The translations under genes and the position numbers were made by a program. From an uncultured Chlorobiaceae bacterium (GTDB taxonomy: Bacteria; Bacteroidota; Chlorobiia; Chlorobiales; Chlorobiaceae), in NCBI GenBank assembly GCA_903915955.1, contig CAIWUU010000070.1:1-62446 (forward strand): a DNA stretch of 62,446 nucleotides, written 5' to 3'. The notes beneath the pieces were generated by a model. That model ran no database searches and had not been told where the DNA came from. It worked only from the letters and a program-made list of their open reading frames with translations. Position 1 is the first letter of the stretch. Every line of letters begins with the position of its first letter. Of this stretch, positions 30,343-39,892 are shown one piece after another.

Positions 30343-30879
30343 ATGCATCGCATGAAGACGCTTATCACTCATTTTTTGAGGGCAGTGGCTCTCTCCTTCT
30401 TTCTCTTTATTGCTTCCGCAGGCGTGGCTGGTGCAATTCCATCTGCTCCCGATTTTTCCTCAGTTTCTTTGGATGGTAAACTGGTCGCATCGACTCAACT
30501 GGCCAGGAGGCCCTATATTGTGAATTTTTTTGCATCATGGTGCCCTCCTTGCAGAGCTGAGATTCCTGATATGGTTGCTCTTCAGCGAAAATATGAGTCA
30601 AAGGGCTTTACCTTTATTGGAGTCGCAGTTAATGAAACTGTGCCAGCCATGCGTCGATTTATTGAGCAAAACAAGATCAATTATCCTGTGGTCATGGTGG
30701 ACGACAAGCTTATAGGTGCCTTCAATACGTTGGTTGAAGGGGGTGTCAGGGCTATTCCAACCTCTTTTGTTGTTAGCTCTTCGGGTAAGGTGACTCAGGT
30801 GATTACCGGGTCGCGCAGCAAGGAGGTCTTTGAAAAAATAATTCTTGATGCCCTCAGAAAAACGGAAACCCCTAAATAA
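30343..30879 (+). CDS. TlpA/ResA-like thiol-disulfide oxidoreductase
   Basis: About 179 residues from 30343 (MHRMKTLITHFLRAVALSFF); 30352 is an equally good start. A signal peptide or anchor is followed by a thioredoxin fold with the active site WCPPC in NFFASWCPPCRAEIPD, and the cis-Pro in GVRAIPTSFVV. Proteins of this type reduce disulfides in apocytochromes or other periplasmic proteins. A terminator-like hairpin lies 75 nt downstream. Confidence 0.9.
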   Translation: MHRMKTLITHFLRAVALSFFLFIASAGVAGAIPSAPDFSSVSLDGKLVASTQLARRPYIVNFFASWCPPCRAEIPDMVALQRKYESKGFTFIGVAVNETVPAMRRFIEQNKINYPVVMVDDKLIGAFNTLVEGGVRAIPTSFVVSSSGKVTQVITGSRSKEVFEKIILDALRKTETPK

Positions 30880-30953
30880 TAAAGCATTCATCCCATGATT
30901 GATGGTTTCTGGTCCGGTTGCAGCTTAAATCCGGATATTATCTTTTTCCCCCG

Positions 30954-30991
30954 AACGTCCGCAGTCAGTGATGATCGCGGGCGTTTTTTTT
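30954..30991 (+). terminator. terminator or attenuator in the pckG leader
   Basis: Arms AACGTCCGC (30954-30962) and GCGGGCGTT (30977-30985) pair with one G-U, then a run of eight T follows. It has the form of an intrinsic terminator. It ends only about 31 nt before the pckG ATG, so any promoter upstream of it would be subject to termination, which makes attenuation a possibility. It may instead just end the tlpA-like transcript. Confidence 0.75.
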
Positions 30992-31021
30992 ATCAACAAC
31001 AACAACAACAACACGACGATC

Positions 31022-32887
31022 ATGACGTTACTTCAGATTAATCCTCCGGATTATGTGAACAATAAAAAGCTGATCCAGTGGGTGCAGGAGACGGCTGAGC
31101 TTTGCAATCCAGGCGCTGTGCATTGGTGCGATGGTTCTGTCACGGAGTATGACCTTCTTTGTCAGCAGATGGTTGAGAGTGGCACCTTTATCAAACTCTC
31201 CGAAGAGAAACGCCCCAACAGTTATCTTTGCCGTTCGGATCCAAGTGATGTGGCAAGGGTTGAGGACAGAACTTATATCTGCAGTATCAGGCGTCAGGAT
31301 GCAGGTCCAACGAACAACTGGGTTGCTCCCAAGGAGATGAAAGAGACTCTTAAAGGGTTGTTCCGTGGTTGTATGACGGGGCGTACCATGTATGTTATTC
31401 CATTCAGCATGGGGCCACTGGGTTCACCGATTGCGCACATTGGTGTTGAAATTTCTGATTCGCCCTATGTTGTGACCAACATGCGTATCATGACGAGGAT
31501 GGGGCGCAAGGTTATGGATCTTCTTGGTGAGACGGGTGAATTTGTTCCTTGTCTGCACTCGGTTGGTGCTCCGCTTCAGGCGGGAGAGCAGGATGTTGCC
31601 TGGCCTTGCAATGACACGAAGTATATTGTCCATTTTCCTGAAGAGCGCTCAATTATCTCTTTTGGAAGCGGTTATGGTGGTAACGCCCTGCTCGGCAAGA
31701 AGTGCTTTGCCTTGCGTATCGCCTCTTCAATGGCGCGTGATGAGGGGTGGCTGGCCGAGCATATGCTTATTCTTGGCGTGGAGTCTCCAGATGGAGTGAA
31801 GACCTATATCGGTGGAGCATTCCCGAGCGCCTGTGGCAAGACCAATTTTGCCATGATTATTCCTCCGCAGTCGTTTGATGGATGGAAGGTGACAACCATT
31901 GGTGATGATATTGCCTGGATCAAGCAGGGTGAGGATGGCCGTCTTTATGCCATTAACCCGGAGTACGGATTTTTTGGTGTTGCACCTGGAACATCGGATA
32001 AATCCAATCCGAATGCCATGGCCACCCTTGGAAAAAACTGTATTTTTACCAATGTGGCGATGACGCCAGATGGTGATGTCTGGTGGGAAGGTATGACGGA
32101 TGAGGCACCTGATCATCTTATTGACTGGCAGGGTCACGCCTGGACTCCTGATTGTGGCAGACTCTCTTCACATCCTAATGCCCGTTTCACCTCTCCGGCA
32201 AGTCAGTGCCCTTCGCTTGATCCTGCATGGGAAGATCCTAAGGGTGTGCAGATAAGCGCCTTTATTTTTGGTGGTCGTCGTGGTGATACCGTTCCTCTGG
32301 TGTACCAGTCGGCAAACTGGAATTCCGGAGTCTATCTGGCCGCGACAATGGGCTCTGAAAAGACCGCTGCTGCAGCAGGAAAGGTTGGTGATGTTCGTCG
32401 CGATCCTTTTGCCATGATTCCTTTCTGTGGTTATCACATGGGCGATTATTTCACGCACTGGCTTAATGTTGGTCGCACACTGCCTGAACTGCCAAGAATT
32501 TTTGGTGTCAACTGGTTCCGCAAAGATGAGAACGGCAAGTTCCTCTGGCCAGGGTTCGGTGAAAATATGAGGGTGTTGAAGTGGATTGTTGATCGTGTTC
32601 ATGGCAATGCCGGGGCTGTAGAGAGTCCGCTTGGCTGGATGCCGAAATACGAGATGCTTGACTGGACAGGTCTTGAGGAGATGACAGCCGAGAAGTTCAC
32701 CAAGCTGATGATGGTCGATCGTGAAGCCTGGAAGAATGAACTTCTTTCACATGAAGAGCTTTTTGAGATGATTTACGACAGGTTGCCCAAAGAGTTTCCT
32801 CATATTCGTGAATTGATGCTTTCGACGCTCTGGAAGTCTCCAGCGCAATGGTCGTTGGCGCCTGAAAACTACTCTTCCGAACATTGA
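31022..32887 (+). CDS. pckG: phosphoenolpyruvate carboxykinase (GTP)
   Basis: About 621 residues from ATG 31022 ([20 protein letters not shown]). An in-frame upstream start at 30968 would lie in the leader hairpin and encode a run of Asn from a CAA-type repeat, and is rejected. The enzyme interconverts oxaloacetate and PEP with GTP. Marks are [21 protein letters not shown], the P-loop-like [15 protein letters not shown], and [11 protein letters not shown] metal site. No clear Shine-Dalgarno precedes it; the 5' leader is a run of AAC triplets (30994-31011). Confidence 0.96.
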   Translation: MTLLQINPPDYVNNKKLIQWVQETAELCNPGAVHWCDGSVTEYDLLCQQMVESGTFIKLSEEKRPNSYLCRSDPSDVARVEDRTYICSIRRQDAGPTNNWVAPKEMKETLKGLFRGCMTGRTMYVIPFSMGPLGSPIAHIGVEISDSPYVVTNMRIMTRMGRKVMDLLGETGEFVPCLHSVGAPLQAGEQDVAWPCNDTKYIVHFPEERSIISFGSGYGGNALLGKKCFALRIASSMARDEGWLAEHMLILGVESPDGVKTYIGGAFPSACGKTNFAMIIPPQSFDGWKVTTIGDDIAWIKQGEDGRLYAINPEYGFFGVAPGTSDKSNPNAMATLGKNCIFTNVAMTPDGDVWWEGMTDEAPDHLIDWQGHAWTPDCGRLSSHPNARFTSPASQCPSLDPAWEDPKGVQISAFIFGGRRGDTVPLVYQSANWNSGVYLAATMGSEKTAAAAGKVGDVRRDPFAMIPFCGYHMGDYFTHWLNVGRTLPELPRIFGVNWFRKDENGKFLWPGFGENMRVLKWIVDRVHGNAGAVESPLGWMPKYEMLDWTGLEEMTAEKFTKLMMVDREAWKNELLSHEELFEMIYDRLPKEFPHIRELMLSTLWKSPAQWSLAPENYSSEH

Positions 32888-32910
32888 GTGTTTGCTTGAC
32901 AGGAAAAGAA

Positions 32911-32940
32911 GAAAAGGGCGCTTGTAAAGGCACCCTTTTC
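32911..32940. terminator. terminator hairpin after pckG
   Basis: Arms GAAAAGGG and CCCTTTTC with inner GC/GC pairs and one mismatch form a hairpin 24 nt past the pckG stop. Flanking T residues follow on the plus strand. It sits between convergent pckG and dodecin genes and may serve both. Confidence 0.75.
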
Positions 32941-32962
32941 TCTTGCCTGTAACTCCTTCTGT

Positions 32963-33175
32963 TCAGTTTTCATCGAGGGTAAAGCCGATTTTGACGGTAA
33001 CCTGCCAGTAGACAACTTTCTGTTCCTCAACATGACAACGGGTCTCCATAATCTCAACCCAGCGAATGTTTCTCACCGACTCGGCAGCTTTGGCTACAGC
33101 ATTTTTGACCGCCTCTTCAATGCTTGTTGGCGAGGATCCTACCAGTTCAATTTTCTTATAGATATGAGCGCTCAT
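32963..33175 (-). CDS. dodecin family flavin-binding protein
   Basis: A 70-residue protein with the dodecin pattern: YKKIELVGSSPTSIEEAVKNAV, helix AESVRNIRWVEI and the C-terminal strands YWQVTVKIGFTLDE. Dodecins form hollow dodecamers that store or sequester riboflavin, FMN or lumichrome. The Trp in NIRWVEI matches the flavin-stacking position of bacterial/archaeal dodecins. It is monocistronic. Confidence 0.93.
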   Translation of the reverse strand: MSAHIYKKIELVGSSPTSIEEAVKNAVAKAAESVRNIRWVEIMETRCHVEEQKVVYWQVTVKIGFTLDEN

Positions 33176-33286
33176 GGCGTGTTTTGGTTTTAGTGCGTTA
33201 AAAAATGGGAGTGTTAATTCCGGCGAGTGCTATTTCAAGCCAGCCCCCATATTAGCAAATCAGGCGAAATCTGCAAAAAGCTCTGT

Positions 33287-34171
33287 TTAGTCGATGCTTT
33301 TTGACGCATTTTTTTCTTGTTCGGCTGTTTGGATGTCGATTATTTTTTCGGCTAAAAGAGAGACTCGCGAGTACGTTGTCTCCATGGTATTTATAAAGTT
33401 TTTTGTGGAGCGCCAGTAAGAGATTGAGCCAAGTCGTTTTACCATTGTGGCATGTGCCGTTGGCGATGTATGGAGGCATGATGGTTCGGGTAAAGGAGCA
33501 TAGTGCCAGAATATGCTATGCTCTGCAGGCAGGGGTTCTTGAGTATCTGAGTTTTCGTCATCTTCATCTGTCTGGCGCTTATAGCCGATTTTTTTGAGAA
33601 ACTCCTCCTTGTCTACTCCCCGTAATGTGAAGAGGAGAAAGGGGTCTTGGTCAAAGGCCTCTGCCATCAGATAAAAAACTGCGGCAATGTGTTTACAGGG
33701 GTTTGAGTAGTCGGGGCATGAACAGGTGGTGGTCAAATCGTTGTATTTACCTGGAAAGAGAGAGAGGCCTGCTGTTTTGAAGAGCCGCACAAGATTTTCC
33801 GGCATCTCTCCACTGAGAAGCTGCGCGATGTATATTGGCTTCGAGGTAAGCTTCTGCGCCAAAAGCCCTTTCTGCTCTTTTGAATAGGGCGTCAGCGTGA
33901 TGGAGACCTTGTATGGACGGACTCTTGAGCCCTGTACTTTTGCCAGGACGCCCTTTTTGGCGTTGATAACAAGATCGGTGACCTGACCTTTCCGCGCATA
34001 AGATTTTCCTCGTGTAATCCTCTCGCCAATATCAAAGCTCTCAAGTGTTGTAATCCACTGTATTCCCCACCATTTCTGGCCAAATGCTCCCCGTTTGGTT
34101 TGGGCCTTTATGCCGCCAGTCACCGATTTTGGGGTGGAAGAGGTGGTTTTTCTATACCAGTAGTATGCCAT
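33287..34171 (-). CDS. SWIM zinc-finger protein
   Basis: A 294-residue protein. The SWIM motif CxCxnCxH is clear in TCSCPDYSNPCKHIAAVFYLM (about residues 150-170). The N-terminal part (GAFGQKWWGIQWITTLES) and the R/K-rich GRITRGKSYARKG-like strand are typical of the family found next to bacterial SNF2 ATPases. SWIM domains bind DNA or protein. It starts 5 nt after the SNF2 gene stop and is surely cotranscribed. The last ~60 residues are polar and variable. Confidence 0.9.
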   Translation of the reverse strand: MAYYWYRKTTSSTPKSVTGGIKAQTKRGAFGQKWWGIQWITTLESFDIGERITRGKSYARKGQVTDLVINAKKGVLAKVQGSRVRPYKVSITLTPYSKEQKGLLAQKLTSKPIYIAQLLSGEMPENLVRLFKTAGLSLFPGKYNDLTTTCSCPDYSNPCKHIAAVFYLMAEAFDQDPFLLFTLRGVDKEEFLKKIGYKRQTDEDDENSDTQEPLPAEHSIFWHYAPLPEPSCLHTSPTAHATMVKRLGSISYWRSTKNFINTMETTYSRVSLLAEKIIDIQTAEQEKNASKSID

Positions 34172-34176
34172 AGTGG

Positions 34177-37100
34177 TTATTCTCCCATTGCGTCCTGACT
34201 GAGCATAATCAGGTTGCGCAGATCATTATTTGACAGTTCTGTCAGCCACTGTTCCCCTGTTCCGAGAACCTGACCAGCGACCGTCGTTTTTTTCTCAATC
34301 ATCTCATCAATGCGCTCTTCGAGCGTTCCTGTGGTAATAAATTTATGCACTTCAACATTTTTGTGCTGTCCAATACGGAAGGCTCTGTCGGTCGCCTGAT
34401 TCTCCACCGCAGGGTTCCACCAGCGGTCAAAGTGCACGACGTGGTTAGCTGTGGTAAGGTTCAGGCCTGTTCCTCCTGCTTTCAGTGAAAGGATAAAGAT
34501 TGCTGCTGAACTGCATCCCTCTTGCTGAAAGCTCTCGACCATCTCATCCCGTCTCTTTTTGGTTACTCCTCCATGCAGAAAGAGCACCTCCTCACCGTAG
34601 AGATCCTGAAGATAGTGCTGGAGCATTGTCCCCATCTGGGTAAACTGGGTAAAGAGCAGAGTTTTTTCACCAGCTTCTCGAATGTCGCCGAGCAACTCTG
34701 TCAATCTCTTTATTTTGCCAGATCGATGTTCAATGGCAGAGTTGTCGCCGAGAAAGTGTGCTGGATGGTTGCAGACCTGCTTGAGTTTTACCAGCAGCGC
34801 CAGCACCAGGCCGCGACGGTTAATGCCTTCGGCACTATCGATTTTTTCCTGCAGCTCATCCACAACAGCCTTGTAAAGCGATGCTTGCTCTCTGGTTAGT
34901 GAGCAATACTCCTTCATCTCAATCTTTTCGGGTAGATCGGAGATAATCGACTTGTCGGTCTTCATGCGGCGCAGAATAAAAGGGCCAGTGAGAGATTTCA
35001 GCCGTGTCGATGCCTCGGCGTCGCCATACCACTGTATCGGAGTATAGAAGTTCTGCCTGAAAAAGTGTTGGGTTCCAAGGAAACCAGGATTCAGAAAATC
35101 CATGATTGCCCAGAGGTCGCCGACATGATTTTCAACAGGAGTACCGGTCAGGGCAATGCGGTAATCGGCATGGAGTGCTCTGGCAGCTTTTGACTGTTTT
35201 GTTTCAGGGTTTTTGATGTTCTGCGCTTCATCCAGAATAATGCCTGCCCATGGAACCTTCGAGAGAAATTCAAGGTCGCGCAGCAACAGCCCGTAGCTTG
35301 AAATAACAAGGGCTGAAGCGCTTGCTGCTTTGCGAAAATCTGCGGTTTTCATTCTGTCGCCACCGTGATGTACCAGCACTGCCAAATCAGGAGTGAACCG
35401 TTCCGCCTCTTTACGCCAGTTGTTGACGACGGAGGTGGGACAGATCAGAAGCACCGCCCTTTTTTCTCCCAGCTCACGCTCCCTTTGCAGCATAGCAAGT
35501 GTCTGGATGGTTTTGCCGAGGCCCATGTCGTCGGCAAGGCAGGCGCCAAGTCCCCACTTGCGGAGAAATGAGAGCCATGAAAAACCCCGTTCCTGATAGG
35601 TACGCAGTGTTCCCTGAAAATGCTCGGGAGCAGGAAGCAGTTCAAATTGTCCCTGGTCTGAAAGCTTTTCAAGTAGCTCCTGAAGCCACCCCTCGATTTC
35701 AACCGAGCGAATAAAGAGGGACTCCTCCTTTTTCTGTGCTCCGAGCGCTGTTGAGAGGAGCTCTCTGGCCGAAAGTTCACCAGTTGGATTTTTTTCAAGA
35801 AAATGCACCGCATTGACAAGTTCCTTATGGTCAATCTGTGTCCATTGCCCGCGCACTCTCACCAGAGGAGCTTTCAACTCGGCCAGCGTTTTCAGCTCCT
35901 GCAGATCAAGCTCTTCATTGCCGAGTGCAGCAGCATAATCGCAGGAAACCATGCGATCCAGAGTGAGGCCAGCTCCACTTCCCGTCATGGCTGGAAGCTT
36001 TACTTTTGTTTTGATCCCGATACGGTTGAATCCTCTGCGACTAATCCACCACGAGGGAAGCATCACAACAAAGCCGGAGCTTCGCAAGAGTTCTGCATAC
36101 TCCAGTAAAAATTGGTAAGCGCCCTCTGTATCAAGATCGAAGCCTCCCGGATTTTTTCTTTTCAGGCTCTGGGTGACTGCGGGGTAGAGGCCGGAGGCTT
36201 GCCCCAGCGCAGTGAGCATGAATTCGGCATAATCGGAGGTATAGGACGATGCGTGCTGTGATGCGGCACTCTCTGGTTTCCAGAGATCTCCTGCGTTGAG
36301 AATCAGGCTCGGATCAGCTTTCAACTGCAGTTGATAGGCAACATGCCAGCGGTCCTGTTTTCTCCCTTTCAGCGGAGGCTCTGTCAGTTGAAAGCAGAAC
36401 TTGAAGGGTGACCTTGCATGCACGTCAATGGGACGGTGCCAGGCATTGAGCTGACAGGCAAACTGCTCAATCTCCTGCTCGTTTTTCCAAACCAGCCGGG
36501 GGTCACTGCTCGACAGAGCATGAATCCACGCATCATGGACGCTCTCGAACTCGGTAATTTTTGTCACTTTCGCTCTCTCAAGAGGACGTACCAGTGCATT
36601 GACGACGAACGAGAGGAACCGTTTGAGCGTCAACTGTTTTGATACGTCCGGTGGTTGCGTGCTGGTACGACTGAGAGAACGGCATACCGCTGGCATGGTT
36701 GCGGCAAGTTTTTCAAGCGCATGGGTTGTCGAAGTGTCGGGGACGGGCTGCCACAGGCCCTCCCAGAATTTATCATTTCTGACAACCGAAGGCAGCAGCG
36801 ACTGGCTTCTGATGATATTCAGTGCAATTTTCCGTACCTGTCGCGCCCAGAGGAGAGAGCTTCCAAAAATGACGCCACTACCGGGAATGTTGCCCTTTTC
36901 CGAGAGCAGGGAGAGTTCGAACAGAGAGGTGGAATTCAACCGAAGCGCGGTAATCGGGAACGCTTTGAGGCTCTCCTCGCCGTCGATTTCGGGCATTGGG
37001 CCGATCAGCGGAGATGAGGGAACCGGTTTTTCCCCTCGGCTTGGCAGCCAGACAGAAAACTCTTTTGTGGTGTTGCTGCGCAGGGAAATCATGCGGATGC

Positions 37101-37200
37101 CATCCATGGCCAATCGCAACTCTTTCAGCATACCGATCTTTTTTCCCTCACTCCAGAGTACCGGGGCCCCGTCAAGTATGGAGATGTGCAGTGCAATCAT
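34177..37200 (-). CDS. SNF2/Rad54-like DNA-dependent ATPase
   Basis: A 1007-residue protein. The N-terminal half is the bacterial SNF2-associated region that includes an alpha-helical DUF3670-like part. The SF2 helicase core begins near residue 540 with ACLADDMGLGKTIQTLAML (motif I), ILDEAQNIKN (DEAQ box), ALTGTPVENHVGDLWAIM (III), and ends with FILSLKAGGTGLNLT (V) and QATDRAFRIGQ (VI). Members move along double-stranded DNA and remodel nucleoprotein; some act in defence or RNA polymerase recycling. It pairs with the SWIM gene 5 nt downstream. Confidence 0.94.
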   Translation of the reverse strand: MIALHISILDGAPVLWSEGKKIGMLKELRLAMDGIRMISLRSNTTKEFSVWLPSRGEKPVPSSPLIGPMPEIDGEESLKAFPITALRLNSTSLFELSLLSEKGNIPGSGVIFGSSLLWARQVRKIALNIIRSQSLLPSVVRNDKFWEGLWQPVPDTSTTHALEKLAATMPAVCRSLSRTSTQPPDVSKQLTLKRFLSFVVNALVRPLERAKVTKITEFESVHDAWIHALSSSDPRLVWKNEQEIEQFACQLNAWHRPIDVHARSPFKFCFQLTEPPLKGRKQDRWHVAYQLQLKADPSLILNAGDLWKPESAASQHASSYTSDYAEFMLTALGQASGLYPAVTQSLKRKNPGGFDLDTEGAYQFLLEYAELLRSSGFVVMLPSWWISRRGFNRIGIKTKVKLPAMTGSGAGLTLDRMVSCDYAAALGNEELDLQELKTLAELKAPLVRVRGQWTQIDHKELVNAVHFLEKNPTGELSARELLSTALGAQKKEESLFIRSVEIEGWLQELLEKLSDQGQFELLPAPEHFQGTLRTYQERGFSWLSFLRKWGLGACLADDMGLGKTIQTLAMLQRERELGEKRAVLLICPTSVVNNWRKEAERFTPDLAVLVHHGGDRMKTADFRKAASASALVISSYGLLLRDLEFLSKVPWAGIILDEAQNIKNPETKQSKAARALHADYRIALTGTPVENHVGDLWAIMDFLNPGFLGTQHFFRQNFYTPIQWYGDAEASTRLKSLTGPFILRRMKTDKSIISDLPEKIEMKEYCSLTREQASLYKAVVDELQEKIDSAEGINRRGLVLALLVKLKQVCNHPAHFLGDNSAIEHRSGKIKRLTELLGDIREAGEKTLLFTQFTQMGTMLQHYLQDLYGEEVLFLHGGVTKKRRDEMVESFQQEGCSSAAIFILSLKAGGTGLNLTTANHVVHFDRWWNPAVENQATDRAFRIGQHKNVEVHKFITTGTLEERIDEMIEKKTTVAGQVLGTGEQWLTELSNNDLRNLIMLSQDAMGE

Positions 37201-37737
37201 TGGCTATTCTGTTCGGGCAATGTTTCTGATCTCAGTTGCAATGTTTTGTGTCCGTTTTGGCTTATTATTCAACAGCGATGCTGTGAAAATATCTCAAGTA
37301 CTCAATACTTCCGTTGCGATAATTTCAGGTTTGCCCCCCGATTTAAAAGAGCTGCAAGATATAACATCAAGCGGTTTGAGCACCATTTCAAATTATGCTC
37401 AATATCCAAAAAAATATTGTTTGTCGAAAGTGCAGCAAGCTTGAATCACAATGGGATATATTCCTCGAAGCGGTGCTTCGTGAAAGAATTGCTAAACATG
37501 AAGGGATACTCTGTAGTTCTGCTGCGAAGTAGTTTATTCGTTATGGATAATGGTTATGATCGAAAATAATTCGTTACTTTTCGCGACAGAAGTGAGCTGT
37601 GTAACAATGGCTGTGTGTAAAAGTCGGGATGCCTCTTCAATTCTGCGTGGTGATGATTTGCTGTAGTGGCGCTGAGCGGTCCGTGCGGCCCGAAACAGTC
37701 GTAACACTGATGACTGTTTCGGGCAAGAGTCGGCAGA
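37201..37737. other. gene-poor stretch between the SNF2 gene and the transporter
   Basis: No convincing gene. A 45-codon plus-strand frame at 37395-37532 (MLNIQKNIVCRKCSKLES...) has a CRKC pair but no recognisable family. Longer overlapping frames have poor composition. The right end holds a 13-bp hairpin at 37688-37724. Confidence 0.5.
37688..37724 (-). terminator. 13-bp hairpin after the acetate-type transporter gene
   Basis: Arms GCCCGAAACAGTC (37688-37700) and GACTGTTTCGGGC (37712-37724) are perfect with an 11-nt loop, 14 nt downstream of the transporter stop. There is no T-tract on the minus strand, so termination is probable but not certain. Confidence 0.65.
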
Positions 37738-38283
37738 TTAAACTCCGAGGGCTTTAAAGAGAATCGGCAGGGCACACAGGCCGATGGCAACATTTGTTGC
37801 GCCGCAGATTTTTGTGATCAACGGACTCTGCTTGTACCATGCAAATGGAAGCAGGATGGTCAGGACGTTGATGAGCAGCAGTACTGTAGCTAAAGGCCAT
37901 ATTTTTCCGAGCATAATGGCTTTGTAACTGAAGACTGCTGTAATGAAAAAGATACCGAGAAAGAGGTGTGCGTACACTTTTTTGTCGCCGGGATTGTAGA
38001 AATGCATGGCAACAACAACCCAGAACATACCGTAAGTAGCAAAGATGGTTCCAAGGTAAATTCTGGTTTCCGGTGGTATCCCCATGTCGAACAGGTACAT
38101 GCAGACTGCAGTGAAAAGCTGGGTGAGTCCCCCGAAATAAAGGGCAACATGGCCGAGATTCCTTCCCAATTTTGCATGATCAGTCTCCTTGTCAAGTCCG
38201 AATCCCAACTGCTCAACCCCGAATACCCAGACGGTCACGATAAGCCCGAATACTCCGATAGCCTCCGGATTTACAACATTCAT
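37738..38283 (-). CDS. GPR1/FUN34/YaaH (SatP) family acetate/succinate transporter
   Basis: A 181-residue membrane protein with six predicted helices. The N-terminal VNPEAIGVFGLIVTVWVFG resembles the family signature NPAPLG(L)xxF. The central YFGGLTQLFTAV and HFYNPGDKKVYAHLFLGIFF are consistent with AceTr proteins, which carry acetate or succinate. Green sulfur bacteria take up acetate as a supplementary carbon source, so this fits. It is slightly divergent, hence moderate certainty. Confidence 0.75.
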   Translation of the reverse strand: MNVVNPEAIGVFGLIVTVWVFGVEQLGFGLDKETDHAKLGRNLGHVALYFGGLTQLFTAVCMYLFDMGIPPETRIYLGTIFATYGMFWVVVAMHFYNPGDKKVYAHLFLGIFFITAVFSYKAIMLGKIWPLATVLLLINVLTILLPFAWYKQSPLITKICGATNVAIGLCALPILFKALGV

Positions 38284-38550
38284 CGAAAGTTTCTCCTTTT
38301 TTTATTATTGATAAAATTTAACGCAAATGCCATCATTATTTTCATAAGAACAGCCTTGGAATATACGCCTATTTAAACCGAAAAGGGAAGAGTATTCGAT
38401 GCAGGGTATAACTCTTTGGCCGCTGCGAGCTGCATAACGTGTCGCAGTTTGGTTTCGTTGGTATTAGTTGCGCATCAGCAGGATTTTCCGCATTCTTTTG
38501 CTACTTTTGCCCAGTGATGATGATATAATCGAAGATGTTATTGCAGTACG

Positions 38551-39861
38551 ATGACGTTACCTGTTGAAGAGGCTGCCACAAGAGAGACTGATATACATGA
38601 ATCTCCGTTGCGAGGTGGTTTATCCGGGGCACTGTTGTCAGCTTTCCCCGCATTCGAGAGCCGGAATTTTCGCCGCTATTTTCCGGGACAGGTGATCTCT
38701 ATGATTGGCACCTGGATTCAGATGGTGGCGCAGGGGTGGCTGGTGCTTGAAATAACCGGCTCGGCCTTTGACGTGGGGCTTGCTGCTGCTGCATCCACAT
38801 TGCCTACACTTTTTCTCTCCCTGTTTGGCGGTGTTCTTGTTGACCGTTATCCACGGCGGACAATTTTGCTCTGGACGCAGTCTGCCGCAATGGTGCTCGC
38901 TTTTGTGCTTGGTTTGTTTGCGATGACTGGTACGGTGACGATTGGCATTATTCTTCTCCTCTCTTTTCTTCTTGGCTGTGTGAACGCCCTCAATGTTCCG
39001 GCGCTTCAGGCCTTTCTCAGCGAGATCGTGGAGCGTGAGCATCTTGCGTCGGCGATTGCAATGAATTCGGCAATCTATAATGGCTCACGGGTTATCGGGC
39101 CAGCAATCGCAGGGATTCTCATCTCTGCAACAGGGACAGGTACGGCATTTCTGGTCAATGGGTTCAGCTTTTTTGCAGTTATTCTCTCCCTGGTTTTCAT
39201 GAAAGAAAAAGCTGCAATTTCCGTCTCGACCATCAGTCAGTCCCCTTTGGCGGCAATCAGAGATGGGCTGCATTATTCCTGGGGGCATCCGGTGATCAAA
39301 ACCTGTATCATCTACATCGCGGTTATCTCCATTTTTGCATGGTCTTATGTTACCATGTTGCCGGTTATTGCGAAAAAGAGTTTTGGTATGGGAGCCTCGG
39401 GAATGGGGTACCTCTATGGAGTCTCTGGTTTCGGTTCGGTTGTCGGCACGGTGCTGGTCTCCATCTACTCCAGAAAAGTTGATCGTCTTGTCTTTATTGC
39501 AGGGGGGAGCATTCTTTTCGCCTTTGCCCTTATTGGCTTCACGTTTACCACCAGATTGCCGATGGCGCTTCTCTTTCTCTTTTTCGGAGGTTTCGGATTG
39601 GTCTCGGCAGTGTCAACCCTCAGCGCCACCATTCAGGGCGCAGTCGATGATCGTTTCAGGGGTCGGGTTATGAGCCTTTATATGATGATATTTATGGGGT
39701 TCATGCCAATCGGGAATCTTGAAATCGGCTATCTTTCAGAACATTTCGGTACTGGTCTTGCCATTCGTTTTGGATGTGTAGTGACAATTCTTGCCGCAGT
39801 GGCGCTCATTGTTGCAAGCCGAGGGGTGCGTCAGGCGTACAGCAGTTACAAATCAATGTAA
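38551..39861 (+). CDS. MFS transporter (EntS/DHA3-like exporter)
   Basis: A 436-residue major facilitator with 12 predicted helices. An N-terminal tail of about 30 polar residues precedes FPAFESRNFRRYFPGQVISMIGTWIQMVAQGWLV, the helix 1 pattern of the EntS/DHA3 group. The loop 2-3 motif is GGVLVDRYPRRTILL, and LNVPALQAFLSEIV follows. Such proteins export siderophores, drugs or other small molecules; the substrate here is unknown. A TATAAT-like box lies at 38524-38529. Confidence 0.9.
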   Translation: MTLPVEEAATRETDIHESPLRGGLSGALLSAFPAFESRNFRRYFPGQVISMIGTWIQMVAQGWLVLEITGSAFDVGLAAAASTLPTLFLSLFGGVLVDRYPRRTILLWTQSAAMVLAFVLGLFAMTGTVTIGIILLLSFLLGCVNALNVPALQAFLSEIVEREHLASAIAMNSAIYNGSRVIGPAIAGILISATGTGTAFLVNGFSFFAVILSLVFMKEKAAISVSTISQSPLAAIRDGLHYSWGHPVIKTCIIYIAVISIFAWSYVTMLPVIAKKSFGMGASGMGYLYGVSGFGSVVGTVLVSIYSRKVDRLVFIAGGSILFAFALIGFTFTTRLPMALLFLFFGGFGLVSAVSTLSATIQGAVDDRFRGRVMSLYMMIFMGFMPIGNLEIGYLSEHFGTGLAIRFGCVVTILAAVALIVASRGVRQAYSSYKSM

Positions 39862-39892
39862 CCCGCAGGAAAAATGACATGAACTTGCTTTG

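Noticed and set aside
30968-31021. N-terminal extension of PckG with a run of six Asn
   Set aside because: The extension would start inside a terminator hairpin, and its Asn run is only the AAC leader repeat. The family start fits ATG 31022.
37186-37569. A 127-codon plus-strand frame upstream of the SNF2 gene
   Set aside because: Overlaps the SNF2 start antisense, with a Cys/Phe/Arg-rich random-looking composition and no ribosome site.
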